The translations under genes and the position numbers were made by a program. From NCBI GenBank assembly GCA_026415325.1, contig JAOAHH010000141.1, positions 1 to 57,421 on the forward strand: a stretch of 57,421 nt of DNA, given 5' to 3'. How positions within the stretch are numbered: position 1 is the stretch's first letter; each line of letters opens with the position of its first letter. Of this stretch, positions 18,741 through 27,670 are shown one piece after another. The notes under the pieces were generated by a model. The model made no database searches, had not been told where the DNA came from, and saw only the letters and a list, made by a program, of their open reading frames with translations. This stretch comes from Thermodesulfobacteriota bacterium. GTDB lineage: Bacteria; Desulfobacterota; WTBG01; CAIYCZ01; CAIRTM01.

Positions 18741-19427
18741 TCAGCCGATCCAGAGCCCCTCAAGCCGCACCTGCCAGCCCTCCCGGGTACGGTTCATGTA
18801 ATTGACGAGGCCGCTGTGGCGCCACTGGAGCATGCACATCCGCGGCTGGAAAAAATAGCGCATGCCGATTTTTATCTCTTTTCTTGTTTTCGTAATAATC
18901 CCCTCGTACCCTTCGGCAATATAATATCCAAGGTCTTTATAGCCCTGCTCCCTCGGTTTTAAAGGCCCGGTCACGCACCAGACAATCACACCGGTGCGCA
19001 TATCAACCTCCATTGCAATACCGCAATGGGTGATCGGACAGCCGCAGGACATACCCAAAGGCCTTCCAATAAGTATGTCACCGACTGCTACATTAAGCTC
19101 TCGGGTTATCATAGGGTTGTGGGGAAGGATAATTTCACGGGGCCCGGGGTCTTCGGGAAAATGCTCAAGATAAAAATCAAAGTCCCTGCCCAGCGAATCT
19201 TTCCAAGTTACTTCGTCTGACACGGCAAACATACCATCGCAGGTTGCCGTGCACGTGCTGCAGGATCCGGAATCCGTTCTTTTCGCAACGATACGGTTTT
19301 CGGAAAGATGGATACATCGTTTTATGATGCCCGGATCATCTGCCATTCGACTTTCCATTTCAGCGCAGGTGCGAAACCCGCACAGCCCGCAGTCAAGCTG
19401 GGGAAGCGTTACGGTTGCCTGTTGCAT
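18741..19427 (-). CDS. Cys-rich (Fe-S)-binding protein of a three-gene ATPase module
   Basis: The 228-residue protein opens with a PF04060-like four-Cys cluster, CGLCGFRTC followed by C about 17 residues later (residues 13-38). Other Cys groups are SCSTCTATC near 55, SCGCPITHC near 129 and PRMCMLQW near 199. There is no signal peptide. The frame stays open upstream, but the ATG at 19427 follows an AAGGAG site and gives the family start. It is third after a soluble ABC ATPase and a P-loop GTPase with short gaps. The arrangement suggests joint assembly or insertion of a metal or Fe-S cofactor. No characterised member is known to me. Confidence 0.75.
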   Translation of the reverse strand: MQQATVTLPQLDCGLCGFRTCAEMESRMADDPGIIKRCIHLSENRIVAKRTDSGSCSTCTATCDGMFAVSDEVTWKDSLGRDFDFYLEHFPEDPGPREIILPHNPMITRELNVAVGDILIGRPLGMSCGCPITHCGIAMEVDMRTGVIVWCVTGPLKPREQGYKDLGYYIAEGYEGIITKTRKEIKIGMRYFFQPRMCMLQWRHSGLVNYMNRTREGWQVRLEGLWIG

Positions 19428-19458
19428 ATTATTTCTCCTTCTCTTCGTGATAGATAAT

Positions 19459-20160
19459 TCACTCACCCCGATAGAACATCTGGTTTTCAAGCGGCCGCAC
19501 CACGCCAAAGTGCTGCTTCCACCCAATTTCTTTTTTGCCCACACAGATGGTGCACGTACCCACGGGAGGGTTGCCCCGCAAAATCAGAGGATACCGGAGT
19601 TCCGGTGATGCATGTATTTTTTTCACCACAGCATCAATGCCAATACCGTACAGCGCATTGGTCTCGCATATTGAAAGATGCCCCGCAGCTTCGAGCACCC
19701 GTGCCCTGAACACTTCCCGCTCTGCTTGCGATATGAGATCAATTTTGGTAATAACCGCCACATCGGCAAGCGTGAGCATCGGCCCTATTTTCCTCGGCAG
19801 ATTCATGCCGCTGGTCGCCTCAAGCACAACCATCCCCAGCGAACCCTCAATGTAGGGCGAACAGCGCAGGCACAGACCTGCGGTCTCCACCAGCAGGAAA
19901 TGCGCCCTGTTCTGCGATGCCCATTCAATGGCATCGGCAAGCACCATGACATTGCAGTGGTCAGGGCACAGCTCTCCTGAGTAGACTTTTTTGACCGGTA
20001 TGTTGAATTCGCTTTGAAACATTTCGTCTTCAACCGCATACTGCACGTCAATTTTCAGATACGCAACCTGCAGCCCCGCCCCTTGCAACCGCTGCGTAAC
20101 CTGCTTGAGCACCGTCGTCTTTCCGGTTGTCGGAGGCCCTGCACATATAATTGCCTTCAT
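19459..20160 (-). CDS. P-loop GTPase/ATPase of the HypB/UreG/CooC type, Cys-rich
   Basis: The 233-residue SIMIBI-class nucleotide-binding protein has Walker A GPPTTGKTT near residues 8-16, a switch-like VETAGLC near 100 and the base-recognition motif TKID near 145. Three Cys pairs stand out: CPDHC, CLRC and CTIC (the last near residue 214). Metallochaperone GTPases such as HypB and CooC use similar Cys pairs to hold Ni or Zn at a dimer interface. The ATG at 20160 is chosen over upstream in-frame codons because it gives MKAIICAGPP at the family start and follows an AAGGAG site. It lies between the ABC ATPase and the Fe-S protein. Confidence 0.78.
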   Translation of the reverse strand: MKAIICAGPPTTGKTTVLKQVTQRLQGAGLQVAYLKIDVQYAVEDEMFQSEFNIPVKKVYSGELCPDHCNVMVLADAIEWASQNRAHFLLVETAGLCLRCSPYIEGSLGMVVLEATSGMNLPRKIGPMLTLADVAVITKIDLISQAEREVFRARVLEAAGHLSICETNALYGIGIDAVVKKIHASPELRYPLILRGNPPVGTCTICVGKKEIGWKQHFGVVRPLENQMFYRGE

Positions 20161-20188
20161 GATTGCTCCTTTCCTATCTGCGGCGCTG

Positions 20189-20992
20189 TTATGCGGCATA
20201 CCCGAGAGCCGCGAGCCGCTCTTCCATAATGTTTTCTGTCAGGCGCTCCCCGTTGCGTATGAGTTTTCTGAAATGCAAGATGAGATCATCAAGCTTTTTT
20301 ATTTCCTCTGCAACACGCAGCTCTTCATCATGCGCCTCGATGATCTTTACCATGGCGCCGTTTTGCATCACGATCCGGAAATCGCTCAATAGGGCAATCC
20401 GCGGGTCATGGGTAACAAAGATAAAAATCTTTTCATAGCGCTTCAGCAATTCAAGCGCTTTGGTACGATGAATGCCAGCGTTTTCGATTTCATCAAGCAA
20501 AATGATGGGAGAATTTCCGATGGTGACCGCATCGGCTATCAGCAGCGCACGGGTCTGCCCGCCGGAAAGCTCTGTCATGCCGCAATCAGGGTTAATCGGC
20601 TCGCCCGTAAGCTGATTCGCAAAATCAAACGTTTCCTCAAGAACGGCAGCAATATTCTCTCTTCGGCGAATGCCCGCGTGAATTTCGAGAAACCGGCGGA
20701 CCGGCAGATCGGACAAAAAATTCGTGTGCTGGGTGATAAAGGCGATCGGATTTTTTGAAGGATCGTTCATGAACTCTTCTGGAGCTGGCTCGTTATTGAT
20801 AAAAACGCATCTTCGTGAGGGGGTGTTTCTATTAGCGAAAAGCGCGATGTCATCAATAAGGGTTGTTTTGCCAGAACCCGTAGGTCCTACAATACTGATA
20901 ACATCGCCCATCTTGAGCTCAAAAGCTTGCACCAGGTCAGGTTGGCCGCTTTTTCCAAAACCGCCGGTGATTTTCAAGCTGTGTATCTTCAT
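20189..20992 (-). CDS. Stand-alone ABC-type ATPase
   Basis: The 267-residue ABC nucleotide-binding domain has Walker A GPTGSGKTT near 36-44, a Q-loop (FITQHTNF), signature LSGGQ near 145, Walker B IILLDEIENAG and the H-loop VTHD. No membrane partner is encoded nearby, and there are no transmembrane segments. It is more likely a soluble cofactor-assembly ATPase (as in SufC-like or AtwA-like roles) than a transporter. A GAGAGGAG site precedes the ATG. It is the first gene of the unit controlled by the promoter at 21041-21069. Confidence 0.82.
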   Translation of the reverse strand: MKIHSLKITGGFGKSGQPDLVQAFELKMGDVISIVGPTGSGKTTLIDDIALFANRNTPSRRCVFINNEPAPEEFMNDPSKNPIAFITQHTNFLSDLPVRRFLEIHAGIRRRENIAAVLEETFDFANQLTGEPINPDCGMTELSGGQTRALLIADAVTIGNSPIILLDEIENAGIHRTKALELLKRYEKIFIFVTHDPRIALLSDFRIVMQNGAMVKIIEAHDEELRVAEEIKKLDDLILHFRKLIRNGERLTENIMEERLAALGYAA

Positions 20993-21018
20993 AGACGTTC
21001 TCCTCTCTTTAAATGTTT

Positions 21019-21069
21019 ATATTTTCTATTGACATAATAGAGAATATATTACTCTTACTCTTTTGTCAA
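21019..21069 (-). promoter_or_regulatory. Promoter with overlapping inverted repeat for the ABC-GTPase-FeS operon
   Basis: On the minus strand TTGACA (21064-21069) and TATTCT (21041-21046) are 17 bases apart. A 29-base inverted repeat with 12-base arms and one mismatch (ATATTCTCTATT, 5-base spacer, AATAGAAAATAT; 21019-21047) overlaps the -10 and the transcription start region. It is a likely repressor site and differs in sequence from the palindrome at the Rrf2 promoter. Confidence 0.65.
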
Positions 21070-21624
21070 GTAATTTTATAGACAATTAAAAACCTTCCCT
21101 ATTTATCATTTCTCTTTACCAATTAAAAAAAGCACTTCACTCCCCCTTGCTAAATTCAGATGACAGACTACAAACCTGCTTAAAAGGTCATTAATGAGAA
21201 ATAAAAACAGTGAAGAAATTAAAATAAAGTTATAGATTGTCACCAAAGTGTCTTACATAAGAGAAAAGCATCACAGCTATCAGCCTCAAATCGCTTATTG
21301 AATGCTTCATTGACACAAAATCGCCTGTCGATTAAAAATAACTAACGTGCCGGCTCGGCATGCATCAATATTTTAAGGCTCATGAATTCTGTTGCCCCTT
21401 ATATACCCCGGGGCGATTGAGGCGTTTACGCTAGCAAAACAAGTTGGCGATGGTTTTTTGCATTTGCACGGCAGGGGTCCCCCGTTATGCAATATTTTTC
21501 AACGCCCTATTGACCGAACAAAAAAGCTGTACTTTGCTACCATGCTTCTGTAAAAACAAATACACCCCAATTCATGACACCTGTTATTGGGGTGACTTTT
21601 ACTGATTCTTTAAAGGAGTACAAC
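21070..21624 (+). promoter_or_regulatory. Long gap upstream of glmM with a candidate promoter
   Basis: No gene could be supported here. A TTGACA (21310-21315) with TAAAAA (21333-21338) 17 bases later is a possible distal promoter for glmM. The second half contains a short start-less open frame ending near 21552 whose translation looks mildly protein-like, but it has no start or ribosome site. The glmM ribosome site (AAAGGAG) ends the gap. Confidence 0.3.
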
Positions 21625-22974
21625 ATGGGAAAATTATTTGGAACAGACGGAATCAGGGGCGAGGCAAACCGCTATCCGATGGATGCTCCCATGGCCTTTG
21701 CGGTCGGGCAAGCGGTCACGCATATATTGAAAAAAAAGGGCCATACAACCCGCGTTATTATCGGAAAAGACACCCGTATTTCAGGCTATATGCTGGAGAG
21801 CTCGCTTGAGTCAGGCATTACGTCCATGGGAGGGAATGCCTATCTTGTCGGCGTGCTCCCTACGCCGGGCATTGCCTTTATAACCGAAAGCATGCGGGCC
21901 GATGCCGGAATCGTTATCTCCGCTTCTCACAATCCGTTTCAGGACAACGGCATCAAAATATTTTCCGGCAATGGGTTCAAACTGTCCGATGAGCAGGAAG
22001 ATGTTATTGAAAAGCTCATTCTTGACGGCAAGCTGCCCGAAATGGTTCCCCCCGCACGGGAAATGGGGCGTGCGTACCGCATCAACGATGTGCATGGACG
22101 GTATATTGTCTTTGTAAAAAACACCTTCCCCCGTGATCTATCCATCGAGGGGATGAAAATCTCTATGGACGTGGCAAACGGCGCGACCTATATGGTCGCC
22201 CCTGAAGTATTTACCGAACTGGGTGCTGATCTCACCGTCATTCACAATACCCCTAACGGACTAAATATCAACGACAAGTGCGGATCGCAACACACCGATG
22301 ACCTCAGAAAATGTGTCCTTGAAAACGGCGCAGACATTGGTCTTGCCTTTGACGGCGACGGCGACCGCCTGATCGCGGTTGACGAGAAAGGAAATGAAAT
22401 TACCGGCGATCAGATTCTGGTCATCTGCGCGAAAATACTCAAAGAGGAGGGGCGCTTGAAAAACGATTTGGTCGTCAGTACCGTAATGAGCAATCTTGGT
22501 TTTACCGTTGCCTGCAAAAAATACGGGTTTAAATACCATGCCGCAAAGGTTGGCGACCGATACGTGCTAGAAGACATGCTGCGCTTAGGATCGGTGATCG
22601 GCGGTGAACAGTCGGGGCATATGATCTTTCTTGATCACCATACGACCGGCGACGGCATCATAACCGCCCTGCAACTCATTGCTGCAATGGTCAAAACCGG
22701 CAAGCCGCTCTCCGAGCTTGCCAAACTGATGGAGGTCTTTCCACAAAAACTCATAAACGTCGAAGTGAGCCGAAAGCCTGAACTCTCAACTGTTCCGCAG
22801 ATTGTTGAGGCAGTCAAGCAGGTCGAAGCGGAGCTTAAAGATGAAGGCCGCGTGCTTATACGATACTCGGGCACACAAAATATGTGCCGCGTTATGGTTG
22901 AGGGGCCGACAAAAGCGGTGACGGAAAAATATTGTAAGCAGCTTGCCGACATTGTCAAATCTGCTTTGAACTGA
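21625..22974 (+). CDS. glmM: Phosphoglucosamine mutase
   Basis: The 449-residue alpha-D-phosphohexomutase interconverts glucosamine-6-P and glucosamine-1-P for UDP-GlcNAc synthesis. It shows the N-terminal GKLFGTDGIRGEAN, the phosphoserine loop ISASHNPFQDNG near 97-108, the metal loop FDGDGDR near 243, the sugar loop GGEQSGH near 326 and the phosphate-binding RYSGTQNMCRVM near 413. These are GlmM features rather than generic phosphomannomutase ones. The frame extends 51 bases upstream, but ATG 21625 has the AAAGGAG site. The product could feed the WecA-type pathway at 1.4 kb. Confidence 0.96.
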   Translation: MGKLFGTDGIRGEANRYPMDAPMAFAVGQAVTHILKKKGHTTRVIIGKDTRISGYMLESSLESGITSMGGNAYLVGVLPTPGIAFITESMRADAGIVISASHNPFQDNGIKIFSGNGFKLSDEQEDVIEKLILDGKLPEMVPPAREMGRAYRINDVHGRYIVFVKNTFPRDLSIEGMKISMDVANGATYMVAPEVFTELGADLTVIHNTPNGLNINDKCGSQHTDDLRKCVLENGADIGLAFDGDGDRLIAVDEKGNEITGDQILVICAKILKEEGRLKNDLVVSTVMSNLGFTVACKKYGFKYHAAKVGDRYVLEDMLRLGSVIGGEQSGHMIFLDHHTTGDGIITALQLIAAMVKTGKPLSELAKLMEVFPQKLINVEVSRKPELSTVPQIVEAVKQVEAELKDEGRVLIRYSGTQNMCRVMVEGPTKAVTEKYCKQLADIVKSALN

Positions 22975-23033
22975 TCGGCGCAGAATAATGCGAAATAAAC
23001 GAAAAAGGTTCTCCCTTTCGCGTGCCGTAACGA

Positions 23034-23064
23034 AAGAAAAAGGCTGCCGTATTGTCCGGCAGCC
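23034..23064 (-). terminator. Terminator of the LVIVD propeller gene
   Basis: GGCTGCCG (23042-23049) pairs with CGGCAGCC (23057-23064). On the minus strand the stem runs into TTTTTCTTT. It lies 55 bases past the stop of the gene at 23118 and between convergent genes. Confidence 0.75.
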
Positions 23065-23117
23065 ACAGTCGTTTATCTCTCCCCTAAAAAGCGCAACAAA
23101 TTATTCTTTTTATTTTT

Positions 23118-26100
23118 TTATTTGATCACATCCCATCCCTCAGGACACACATCCTGCAGCTTCCCGAGCGACACCCGGCCGGTAACATCCTGCTCGACAA
23201 CACGGAGGGATCCTTCCCACTTCTGGCTCACGGTATTGTACTTCCAATCCTGAATCAGCAGGTGCGCGGTAATCTCGCCGACCGTCACCAGTATCGTGCC
23301 GGTGATAACGCTTTCGGTTTCTCCGGTGTTGATGCAGTCCGGGCCAAACACGCCCTTGAGATACTCGCCAGTTGATTCAACTATAATATAAAATTCACCC
23401 GTGACCGTACCGTTATCTGCCTGAAGCACGCATGCCCGCACTTTTGCCTGCACAAGCCCGAAGTCTATACCGCCCTCATAATAGCCGTCAAACTCTGAAT
23501 AACCAAAGGTCGGGCAGTTCGACTTGTTCTGGCGGTACAGGGCAAAAACCTTTTCATACGAGCGCACAGCCGCGCTGTACTGCTGCATAGCAAGCGGTTT
23601 GCGTGCCGCGAGCGCCGCTCCCCGGGCAATCGCGTTGTCGCCGAGTGTATCAAAGAATGAAAGCTGTCGCTGGTAGTCGGCGCATATCTCGGTCGCCATA
23701 ATTTGTGAAGCTGCCTGCGCAAGCTGCGCCTCGCCGTACGCTGCAGGGTACAGGTACTCGTAGGCTGCGGCAACCTGCACGGTGATATCCGACATGCCGA
23801 GCGCTGCCTCTACAACAGCAGCATGGTTTAGCGCACTGCTTGTATCCTCGCTTGCAAGGGATTTGGCAAGAGCCTTTTCAGCGATGTTCAGGAACATCCG
23901 CTGCCCTGCCGCAGCCGACTCCTTAGTGTCGACAATGCTGTCCCTGAGCACGGTTGCAGCGTTTTTCAGTGTCGGAAATTCCCGGCTGCCGATCTTGTGC
24001 AGCACGGCTGATGCTCCATTGATCGTGCCGGCAAGCGTGCCGTCACCCTGCAAAGTCAGCGACAGCGTGCCCGAAGGCTGCACGGTCGCGGTGAACGTCT
24101 TCTCGCTGATCGTGCCGCTCAGCGTAGCCGTTTCTGTCTGTGTCCCCGCAAGGATAATCGAACCCCGAACCACATCATGTGCCTGATCAAGTTCAAGGGC
24201 AATGCCGGTTTCCTCGGCAGCACCAAGCCAACGGCCGTCAAGGTCAATCCCGGGCTCGCCGGTGATATCCACCGCGTATATATACAGACCCGCAATTTGC
24301 GACGACACATAGGCAAGACCCTGATCAGAGCTGAAGGACAATTTGAGCGGATCGCCCAGCAGATATGCATCGCCCGCAAGCTCATACGGATACCCCGCGT
24401 CCTGCAGATCAAACAACCTGACCCTGCCAAGGTTGCCGATTGTTTCCACAGTAAGCAAATAGCTGTTAAACGCAGTAGAAGCCTTTGTCTGTCCCGGCTG
24501 ATTGCGCAGCGTCAGCGGGTCAATAACCGTGACTGCGGCGGGTGCAAAGGGAATTGCCAGATCGGCCACCATAAGTCCATTGCTGCCGCCGGCAAAATAG
24601 GCATAAGTATCCCATACCGTTGCATTTAAAACATTGGCGATGAGCGGGCAGTTGAAAAGCTTTTTGGGGTATGCCGTATCCCGGATATCCAGAATTACGA
24701 TACCGTCGAGCCCGTCTGCGCCAACCAAAAAACCGCCAAGCAGATCAATACCATAACACAGACCAAGGGTGTCATAAGTCGAAAGCACCGCGGGATTCGC
24801 GGGATCAGAAACATCCACGATTGCGACACCGTTTGTCTGCGTGGCGACATATGCAATGCCGTTTTTCACGACAACACTATTTGGCTGTCCGGTTAGCTCG
24901 ACTTGGCCTGCAATGCCGGGGTTTGCTGGATTTTGCACATCAACAATTTCAAGCAGCCCTCCCTCGCTTTCCTTCTCTCCCGCGCCCAGGAGCCCGGCGA
25001 TGTATGCGTAGCGACCGTCAATATAAATGCCGTTTGCGAATGCATCAAGCGCAAGGGACGATATCGGAACTGGCTTTGCGGGATTGCCGACATCATAGAT
25101 TTTTAGCCCGTTTTCGCCTGCGGCGAGATAGGCATAATTGCCTGCACCGGCGCAGCCCATGACGCGACCTGGAGATCTGAACGCTCCCCGCTGCGTCACC
25201 CGGTTGCCTGCAGCATCGAAAATCCGCACGCCATAGGTTGCGTTGGCAAGCAGTATCCTGCTGCCGTCATTCCAGATGCCGAGGCTGTGATGCCCCTCGG
25301 TATTAAAAGAGCCTGTCTCAACAGGGTGTATGGGATCAGACACGTCAATATAATGCATGTTGAAAAACTCATCCTGCACATAGCAGTACGTGCCCACGTT
25401 CACGAGGCCTATCGCGCCGCCCCATTCCCCCTGCCCGCCGACAAAGTTCGATACGAGCTTCGGGTTTTTCACGTCACTCACATCAAGCACCACAATACCC
25501 CTGATGCCGCCGGCGACATAGAGATAGTTGCCGCTGCGCGCGCTTTGGTAAAACTGGCCGTAGTTGTTTACCGAATCCTTCCACTGTGAAACGTATGCGG
25601 GATTACCGGGATTGCTGATGTCAAAAATATAGAGCCCGTCGCCTTCACAGCACAGATAGGCATAATTGCCGTCAAGCATCAGATCATAGGCAAGGTGCCG
25701 GGGATTGCTGAAATCAGTAAATGATGTTTTTAGCACCGGAGCTGCCGGGTTGGTAATATCAACCGTATGAAGTCCCGTATGATCCGCGACATAGGCGTAA
25801 TTTCCCCGCACCACCACATCAAAAGTTTTACCGAGCCGATCCGGAGTGTCAAAGATAAGCTGCGCAAGCTGTTTGGGGTTTTGAGGATCCGACACGTCAA
25901 CCGTCACCATACCGCCTTCGGTGCAGGCAAGGTAGAGCACGTTGTCTTTTTTTGATATCCTGCGGCCGATACCCGGCGTGGGAAGCGATCCCTGCTCGAC
26001 CGGGTTTGCGATATTGGAAACATCGGCAATATAAAGCCTGCCGCCGATGAGGCTGTACATGGTGTTGCCGTCAATCATGCCGTAGCGCGCCGAGCCGCCG

Positions 26101-26234
26101 AGGTTGTACTGAAACGCAACTGACGCCGATGGTGCGGCCTGTGCCGCGCCGCACACCGACAGCGCTATAGCGATAAGTGCAAAAAAGAAAACCGCAAACC
26201 GATGCATCACAAAAACCCGTATGCTGTGTTCCAT
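23118..26234 (-). CDS. Secreted LVIVD-repeat beta-propeller protein
   Basis: The 1038-residue exported protein has a hydrophobic signal (residues about 12-32, AQA cleavage). Roughly 13 repeats of about 40-55 residues follow, each with a core like VDVSDPQNPKQL, FDISNPGNPAYV or VDVSDPANPAVL, the LVIVD pattern of bacterial surface propellers. After about residue 640 it switches to a beta-rich domain, a helical stretch and a second beta domain. The long frame continues upstream, but ATG 26234 has a GAGGGAG site and starts the signal. A terminator separates it from the DUF1329 gene, so it may be transcribed separately though it belongs to the same envelope cluster. Exact role unknown; protein binding is likely. 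Confidence 0.8.
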   Translation of the reverse strand: MEHSIRVFVMHRFAVFFFALIAIALSVCGAAQAAPSASVAFQYNLGGSARYGMIDGNTMYSLIGGRLYIADVSNIANPVEQGSLPTPGIGRRISKKDNVLYLACTEGGMVTVDVSDPQNPKQLAQLIFDTPDRLGKTFDVVVRGNYAYVADHTGLHTVDITNPAAPVLKTSFTDFSNPRHLAYDLMLDGNYAYLCCEGDGLYIFDISNPGNPAYVSQWKDSVNNYGQFYQSARSGNYLYVAGGIRGIVVLDVSDVKNPKLVSNFVGGQGEWGGAIGLVNVGTYCYVQDEFFNMHYIDVSDPIHPVETGSFNTEGHHSLGIWNDGSRILLANATYGVRIFDAAGNRVTQRGAFRSPGRVMGCAGAGNYAYLAAGENGLKIYDVGNPAKPVPISSLALDAFANGIYIDGRYAYIAGLLGAGEKESEGGLLEIVDVQNPANPGIAGQVELTGQPNSVVVKNGIAYVATQTNGVAIVDVSDPANPAVLSTYDTLGLCYGIDLLGGFLVGADGLDGIVILDIRDTAYPKKLFNCPLIANVLNATVWDTYAYFAGGSNGLMVADLAIPFAPAAVTVIDPLTLRNQPGQTKASTAFNSYLLTVETIGNLGRVRLFDLQDAGYPYELAGDAYLLGDPLKLSFSSDQGLAYVSSQIAGLYIYAVDITGEPGIDLDGRWLGAAEETGIALELDQAHDVVRGSIILAGTQTETATLSGTISEKTFTATVQPSGTLSLTLQGDGTLAGTINGASAVLHKIGSREFPTLKNAATVLRDSIVDTKESAAAGQRMFLNIAEKALAKSLASEDTSSALNHAAVVEAALGMSDITVQVAAAYEYLYPAAYGEAQLAQAASQIMATEICADYQRQLSFFDTLGDNAIARGAALAARKPLAMQQYSAAVRSYEKVFALYRQNKSNCPTFGYSEFDGYYEGGIDFGLVQAKVRACVLQADNGTVTGEFYIIVESTGEYLKGVFGPDCINTGETESVITGTILVTVGEITAHLLIQDWKYNTVSQKWEGSLRVVEQDVTGRVSLGKLQDVCPEGWDVIK

Positions 26235-26280
26235 GTGTGTCTCCCTCGCTCCATATGGTGATATACTGTTCAGTTGCGCC

Positions 26281-26320
26281 AAAAAAAGCCCCCGGTCGGA
26301 TATGCAGCACGGCCGGGGGC
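26281..26320 (-). terminator. Terminator after the DUF1329 gene
   Basis: GCCCCCGG (26288-26295) and CCGGGGGC (26313-26320) form a GC-rich stem that on the minus strand is followed by seven T residues. It closes the YCF48-RND-DUF1302-DUF1329 unit 22 bases after the DUF1329 stop and lies just before the LVIVD gene. Confidence 0.85.
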
Positions 26321-26342
26321 ATATGCATAAAAATTTCATCGA

Positions 26343-27587
26343 TCAATAGCCGTGCTTCTGCAGATAGTCCAGCGTAAACATATCCTGGGGCAACTCTGCG
26401 CCGAATTCAAATTCCGTGGTGCCAAGCGTTGAGTGAATGCGCTGCAAGTCAACGGTCTGCGATGCATTGAAATGGGGAATCTTAACCCCGTTATATCCCT
26501 TTCCGACAAATCCAAGCTGATCCAGTATCTTCCAGAGCTTGCCGCTGCGGTCATACCGATCGCTGTACAGCATTTGCCAAGACTCAGGGTCAAGATACCA
26601 TATCATCTTACTGTAGAGAAAGTTTTTGTCCTTGCTGGTTGCTTCAATTACATGGACCTTAATGCGCTCGCGCTGTGTGCCGTCAAACAGACAGTCGCCG
26701 GGTGTGTGGACAAGTTTCTTCTTGTCGGTATGACGTGCCATAAGATACTCTTTCTGGCCAAGATACTTGTAGGTGTTTATTTCCACCGGACCGTCCCATC
26801 CCATGTTGTCAAACGCGCAGTAATCGGCTCCTCCTTGGGCGTCCTGCCGTTCGGTTGTGGAACGCCGTCTGATACGGCGGATCGATGGCATCCAGAACCA
26901 TGAATCATATGGTTTGAGGGTGTCCTTATAGTGAATTTCCATGATGCGCATATTCCGCGTCTCCGGAGGTGCAAGCTGCAGCATGGTAAAGGCGCGCCAA
27001 ATCTGCTTTGGATTTTTTGGAAATTCGGGGACCGGAGGCATATCGTACCTGCCCGAAAAAAAGCACAAGTTATTAAAAATTTCGATATCCATATCGTATT
27101 TAAGCCTGCCGTCAACGATCCATGCGGTGTCCCGGTTTTTATAAGAATCACCGTAGGAGCGCGTTCTGAAATTATGTGCCATTTCCGTCGGATCCTGTGT
27201 GTCGGGAAAGGGCACGCCCGATACCCAGTTCAGGATTTCGCTCTGCGGCCCAAGCTTTGTCTGTCCGTAATATTTCTTGGTCAGCTCAATATTGCCCGGT
27301 GTCGGCATAACCGGCTCATAGGGGACAATCTCAAACCAGCTCTCGCCCCAACGCCCTGTATCTTTCATGATATTGTAAAAGCTTTCGGGCAAAAATTCTT
27401 TTACGTCATCAACGGTTGCGCTGGTAATCTTTTTGCCCGCCCAGGTTGCTTCCCATGCACGAAGCTGCTTGAGCTCTTCACCCTGATAGCACTGAACGGG
27501 AAACTCAAGCTGCTTTGCCGCAACGCCCTGCGCCGCAAACCCGGCAAGCACCAGCATCATACACGCTATAAGAGAATACCGTGGCAT
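26343..27587 (-). CDS. DUF1329 periplasmic/outer-membrane-associated protein
   Basis: The 414-residue exported protein has an N-terminal signal (about residues 1-24, VAA cleavage). Sequence features match DUF1329, a LolB/LolA-like fold family: a middle segment with WFWMPSIRRIRRRS near 230-245 and DNMGWDGPVEINTYKYLGQKEYL, then an LDPESWQMLYSDRYDRSG segment near 335. DUF1329 genes are regularly found beside DUF1302, RND/MMPL and YCF48 genes, as here, and are thought to help move hydrophobic molecules across the periplasm. It lies 83 bases after the DUF1302 gene and ends at a strong terminator. Confidence 0.85.
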   Translation of the reverse strand: MPRYSLIACMMLVLAGFAAQGVAAKQLEFPVQCYQGEELKQLRAWEATWAGKKITSATVDDVKEFLPESFYNIMKDTGRWGESWFEIVPYEPVMPTPGNIELTKKYYGQTKLGPQSEILNWVSGVPFPDTQDPTEMAHNFRTRSYGDSYKNRDTAWIVDGRLKYDMDIEIFNNLCFFSGRYDMPPVPEFPKNPKQIWRAFTMLQLAPPETRNMRIMEIHYKDTLKPYDSWFWMPSIRRIRRRSTTERQDAQGGADYCAFDNMGWDGPVEINTYKYLGQKEYLMARHTDKKKLVHTPGDCLFDGTQRERIKVHVIEATSKDKNFLYSKMIWYLDPESWQMLYSDRYDRSGKLWKILDQLGFVGKGYNGVKIPHFNASQTVDLQRIHSTLGTTEFEFGAELPQDMFTLDYLQKHGY

Positions 27588-27670
27588 ATGCTGCCTCCTT
27601 TCTCGTCTAAAACATTTATCAGCAGTACGATACAGATAAGCGCTCTATGCGCTCGTCCATCGTATATATC

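Noticed and set aside
21400-21552. Protein-like open stretch upstream of glmM
   Set aside because: It has no start codon or ribosome site and no recognisable family; noted only in the gap entry.
23118-26234. Repeats within the LVIVD gene as a DNA repeat or CRISPR array
   Set aside because: The periodicity is at protein level (VDVSDPxNP cores of uneven spacing) with diverged DNA, as expected for propeller blades.
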